From an uncultured Saprospiraceae bacterium (GTDB lineage: Bacteria; Bacteroidota; Bacteroidia; Chitinophagales; Saprospiraceae), in the NCBI GenBank assembly GCA_937959095.1, contig CALGLY010000727.1:1-8578 (forward strand): a stretch of DNA of 8,578 nucleotides, written 5' to 3'. Position 1 is the stretch's first letter; each line of letters starts with the position of its first letter. A program made the position numbers and the translations under genes. This document shows positions 6,502 through 8,578 of the stretch, in pieces. The notes under the pieces were generated by a model. That model saw only the letters and a list, made by a program, of their open reading frames with translations. It was not told the DNA's origin and searched no databases.

Positions 6502-8578
6502 GCTAAAATCTTTCCTACCTGTTCTAATACTACTTGTTTTTTTATGGGTTTTGTTAAGTATTCTACAAAGCCCTTCGACAAAGCTTGTTCTTTCCCTTCT
6601 TTCCAATCTGCTGTACCTAGTGCAATGATGGGTGTTTTTCTTTTTTCGGTCATTAAAGTCATATGCTCCTTTTCGTTTTCTATATTCATTAACACCAAGT
6701 CGAAGTCACCATCAGCTAATAAAGCTGCGGCTTGCGAAGTGTTTTCAGCATGGGTAAGTAGAGCGCAAGTATTTTTGAATACCTGTTTAAAAAGCATACT
6801 ACTGAACACATCTTGTTCGATTAAGAGTAATTTTTTTTGTATTAAGGAAGGATGTTCTTTCACCACTATCTTATTACCGTAAGGTAAAATCAACGAAAAC
6901 AAAGAACCTTCTCCTAGCTCTGATTCTAGTTGAATATTGCCCCCTAGCAATTTTGCTAAACCGCTTGAAATACTCAAACCTAAGCCTACTCCTTCGTAAC
7001 TTCGTTTTAGTTCATTCTCTACCTGCTGGAAGCGATTAAAGATATTCGATTGTTGTTCCTCCGAGATGCCTATGCCAGTATCCCGAACCCAAAAATGTAA
7101 GCATTCCTTTTGAATCGTATAACCAAAAGAGATATGTCCTTTATCGGTGAATTTTATGGCATTGATTAGCAAGTTGGTTAATATTTGTTGGAGCTTAGTC
7201 GCATCTGTATCTATGTTTAGCGTTGGAGGTGTAATATTTTTTTCTAATACCAATGCTAGCTCTTTTTCGGCAGCCATGGGAGCATGTAATTCATAGAGTT
7301 TTTCCAGAAGCTTCGATAGATTAACGCTCTTCTTTTTAATCTTTACTTGTCCTGTTTCTATTTTTGAAATATCTAAAATATTGTCAATGATATTCATCAA
7401 TTGCAAGCAGTTCGTATTGATGATTTGGATAAATTCTTTAGACTCCCTCGCTGTTAAACTCTCCTCTTGTAATAATTTGGAAAAGCCTACAATACTATTC
7501 ATAGGCGTACGAATTTCGTGGCTCATATTGGCAAGAAAGGCGGATTTCAATCGGTCATTTCCTTCTGCCTTTTCTTTGGCTTTTGTCAATTGAATGCTCT
7601 TCTCCTTGAGTTCTGTGATTTCATGCCCTACGCACATCACACCTATAATGGCTTGGTTGCTATCGCGGACAGGAAGTATTTTAATAGTATAATAATGAAC
7701 TCGATCTGCTTGGTTCGGTCGAGAATGAAAATCAAATGTTAACTCCTCTCCAGCAATAGCACGATCTACTAAATTGTTATTGTGTTGTACTAAAGAAGAA
7801 GAAAGTTCAAGATTTTCAAAAAATAAATTTCCGATACCAATATCCTTTATCAAATCTACTTTCATGATTCGCTTGAAAGTCTCATAGGCGCACTCATTAT
7901 ACATGACAAGTTGCTTCTGCTTATTCAGCAAAACAATTCCATCCGAGGAGCTATTCACAACAGCATCAAGTGTACCTTCGCGTTCTTTCAGCGCATCTTT
8001 GGCTTGTTTTTTATCTGAAATATCTCGAATGAAAGAGCTAAACATTCGCTTTCCTTCTAATTCAAAATATTGTAAGGTCAATTCCACAGGAATTCTAGAG
8101 CCATCTTTACATTTCATATAGATTTCTAGAATTTTTCCTGCATTTCTATCATTCAGTTGTTTCAAAAAATCTATAAATCGAATCTGATTACGTATTGAAA
8201 ATTCCTTTGGAATAATAAGTTCTTGGAGGGTTTGTCCGATAGCCTCTTCCTTTGTCCAGCCAAAAATATGTACTGCTTGCTGATTCCATTCTTTTATCAC
8301 TGTATTTTCATCCGCTAGAATCACGGCACTTAAATTTTGTTCTATTAGGGTACGGTTTCTATTTTCGCTAAGTTGTAGCTCTTGCTGTGCTTTTTTATAG
8401 GCTGATATATCCTTGATGACGACTAAAAATTCATTCGGATTTCCTTCTACAGGAATCATCGTTGTTTCTCCTTCAAATACTTCTCCTGTTAGGCGGCGTT
8501 GTAGTATATTTCTCCGCAAAGGCATTTGGTTAAATTGAAAGTAGGTATAGGTATAACTGTAATAATCCGCGATAGATA
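6492..8578 (-). CDS. Multi-PAS hybrid histidine kinase with degenerate receiver (5' end beyond the window)
   Basis: A sensor kinase fragment, read leftward. The frame stays open from the ATG at 8525 through the window edge (17 further codons, no stop), and residues 1-40 counted from that ATG are only the tail of a PAS domain, so the true start is outside. Numbered from 8525: PAS end 1-42, PAS 55-172, PAS 183-305, a short coiled linker 305-328, HisKA with phospho-His336 in MSHEIRTP, HATPase_c 435-550 with Asn455 in NAIKFT, DTGIGI (482-487) and GVGLGLSI (512-519), then a receiver-like domain 563-674. The kinase core looks fully functional. The receiver keeps Lys659 (LTKPI) but has Asn614 where the phospho-Asp belongs, EQ (570-571) at the acidic pair and Gly637 at the Thr/Ser site. 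No transmembrane segment appears in the visible part. No regulator gene is adjacent; the cognate partner is unknown. Confidence 0.9.
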   Translation of the reverse strand, partial: SIADYYSYTYTYFQFNQMPLRRNILQRRLTGEVFEGETTMIPVEGNPNEFLVVIKDISAYKKAQQELQLSENRNRTLIEQNLSAVILADENTVIKEWNQQAVHIFGWTKEEAIGQTLQELIIPKEFSIRNQIRFIDFLKQLNDRNAGKILEIYMKCKDGSRIPVELTLQYFELEGKRMFSSFIRDISDKKQAKDALKEREGTLDAVVNSSSDGIVLLNKQKQLVMYNECAYETFKRIMKVDLIKDIGIGNLFFENLELSSSLVQHNNNLVDRAIAGEELTFDFHSRPNQADRVHYYTIKILPVRDSNQAIIGVMCVGHEITELKEKSIQLTKAKEKAEGNDRLKSAFLANMSHEIRTPMNSIVGFSKLLQEESLTARESKEFIQIINTNCLQLMNIIDNILDISKIETGQVKIKKKSVNLSKLLEKLYELHAPMAAEKELALVLEKNITPPTLNIDTDATKLQQILTNLLINAIKFTDKGHISFGYTIQKECLHFWVRDTGIGISEEQQSNIFNRFQQVENELKRSYEGVGLGLSISSGLAKLLGGNIQLESELGEGSLFSLILPYGNKIVVKEHPSLIQKKLLLIEQDVFSSMLFKQVFKNTCALLTHAENTSQAAALLADGDFDLVLMNIENEKEHMTLMTEKRKTPIIALGTADWKEGKEQALSKGFVEYLTKPIKKQVVLEQVGKILAKK

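Noticed and set aside
6217..6606. 129-codon minus-strand frame across the convergent junction
   Set aside because: It overlaps the LysM region of the transglycosylase and the end of the kinase; its composition is that of a shadow frame.
6475..6882. 135-codon open frame on the plus strand
   Set aside because: Antisense to the receiver and the end of the ATPase domain of the kinase; no recognisable motif, and it begins inside the terminator hairpin.
1..8578. A new multi-gene defence, biosynthetic or mobile system
   Set aside because: The genes belong to known, unrelated families with ordinary spacing. I see no nuclease, toxin, transposase, integrase or biosynthetic core, so a coordinated novel system is not supported.

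Overview
The window looks like ordinary chromosomal sequence from a free-living member of the Bacteroidota. Three things point there: a secreted protein ending in a type IX secretion (T9SS, Por) sorting domain, a Bacteroidota-type promoter (TAnnTTTG -7 element) ahead of the first gene, and AT-rich intergenic DNA whose start codons lack Shine-Dalgarno sequences. I cannot fix the genus; a Saprospiria- or Cytophagia-like bacterium is a guess.

Layout. (1) 89-2803 (+): a 904-residue exported protein with a glucose/sorbosone-dehydrogenase-type beta-propeller, a PKD domain, a second Ig-like region, an FnIII-like region and a T9SS type A tail. (2) 2897-3427 (+): a small DHFR/RibD-C-type reductase. 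(3) 3432-4892 (+): an exported M28 zinc peptidase, 4 bp downstream and probably cotranscribed with (2). (4) 4893-5487: a 595-bp gene-free stretch packed with inverted repeats, including a repetitive-looking hairpin array, a GC-rich palindrome, terminator-like hairpins with T8 runs and a 16-bp-arm operator-like inverted repeat. (5) 5488-6423 (+): an MltD-like lytic transglycosylase with one LysM. (6) 6492-8578 (-): a multi-PAS hybrid histidine kinase, convergent with (5), whose N-terminus lies beyond the right edge. A clear intrinsic terminator for (5) lies between the two, and its T-tract overlaps the kinase stop codon.

How the genes relate. Genes 1 and 3 are exported degradative or oxidative enzymes, gene 5 remodels peptidoglycan in the envelope and gene 6 is a cytoplasmic-type sensor. 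Nothing ties them into one pathway, and I see no defence system, CRISPR array, transposase, phage gene, tRNA or rRNA. The most notable observations are the kinase receiver domain that lacks its phosphoacceptor Asp (Asn instead), the structured 595-bp gap upstream of the transglycosylase, and short repeats shared between separate intergenic regions.
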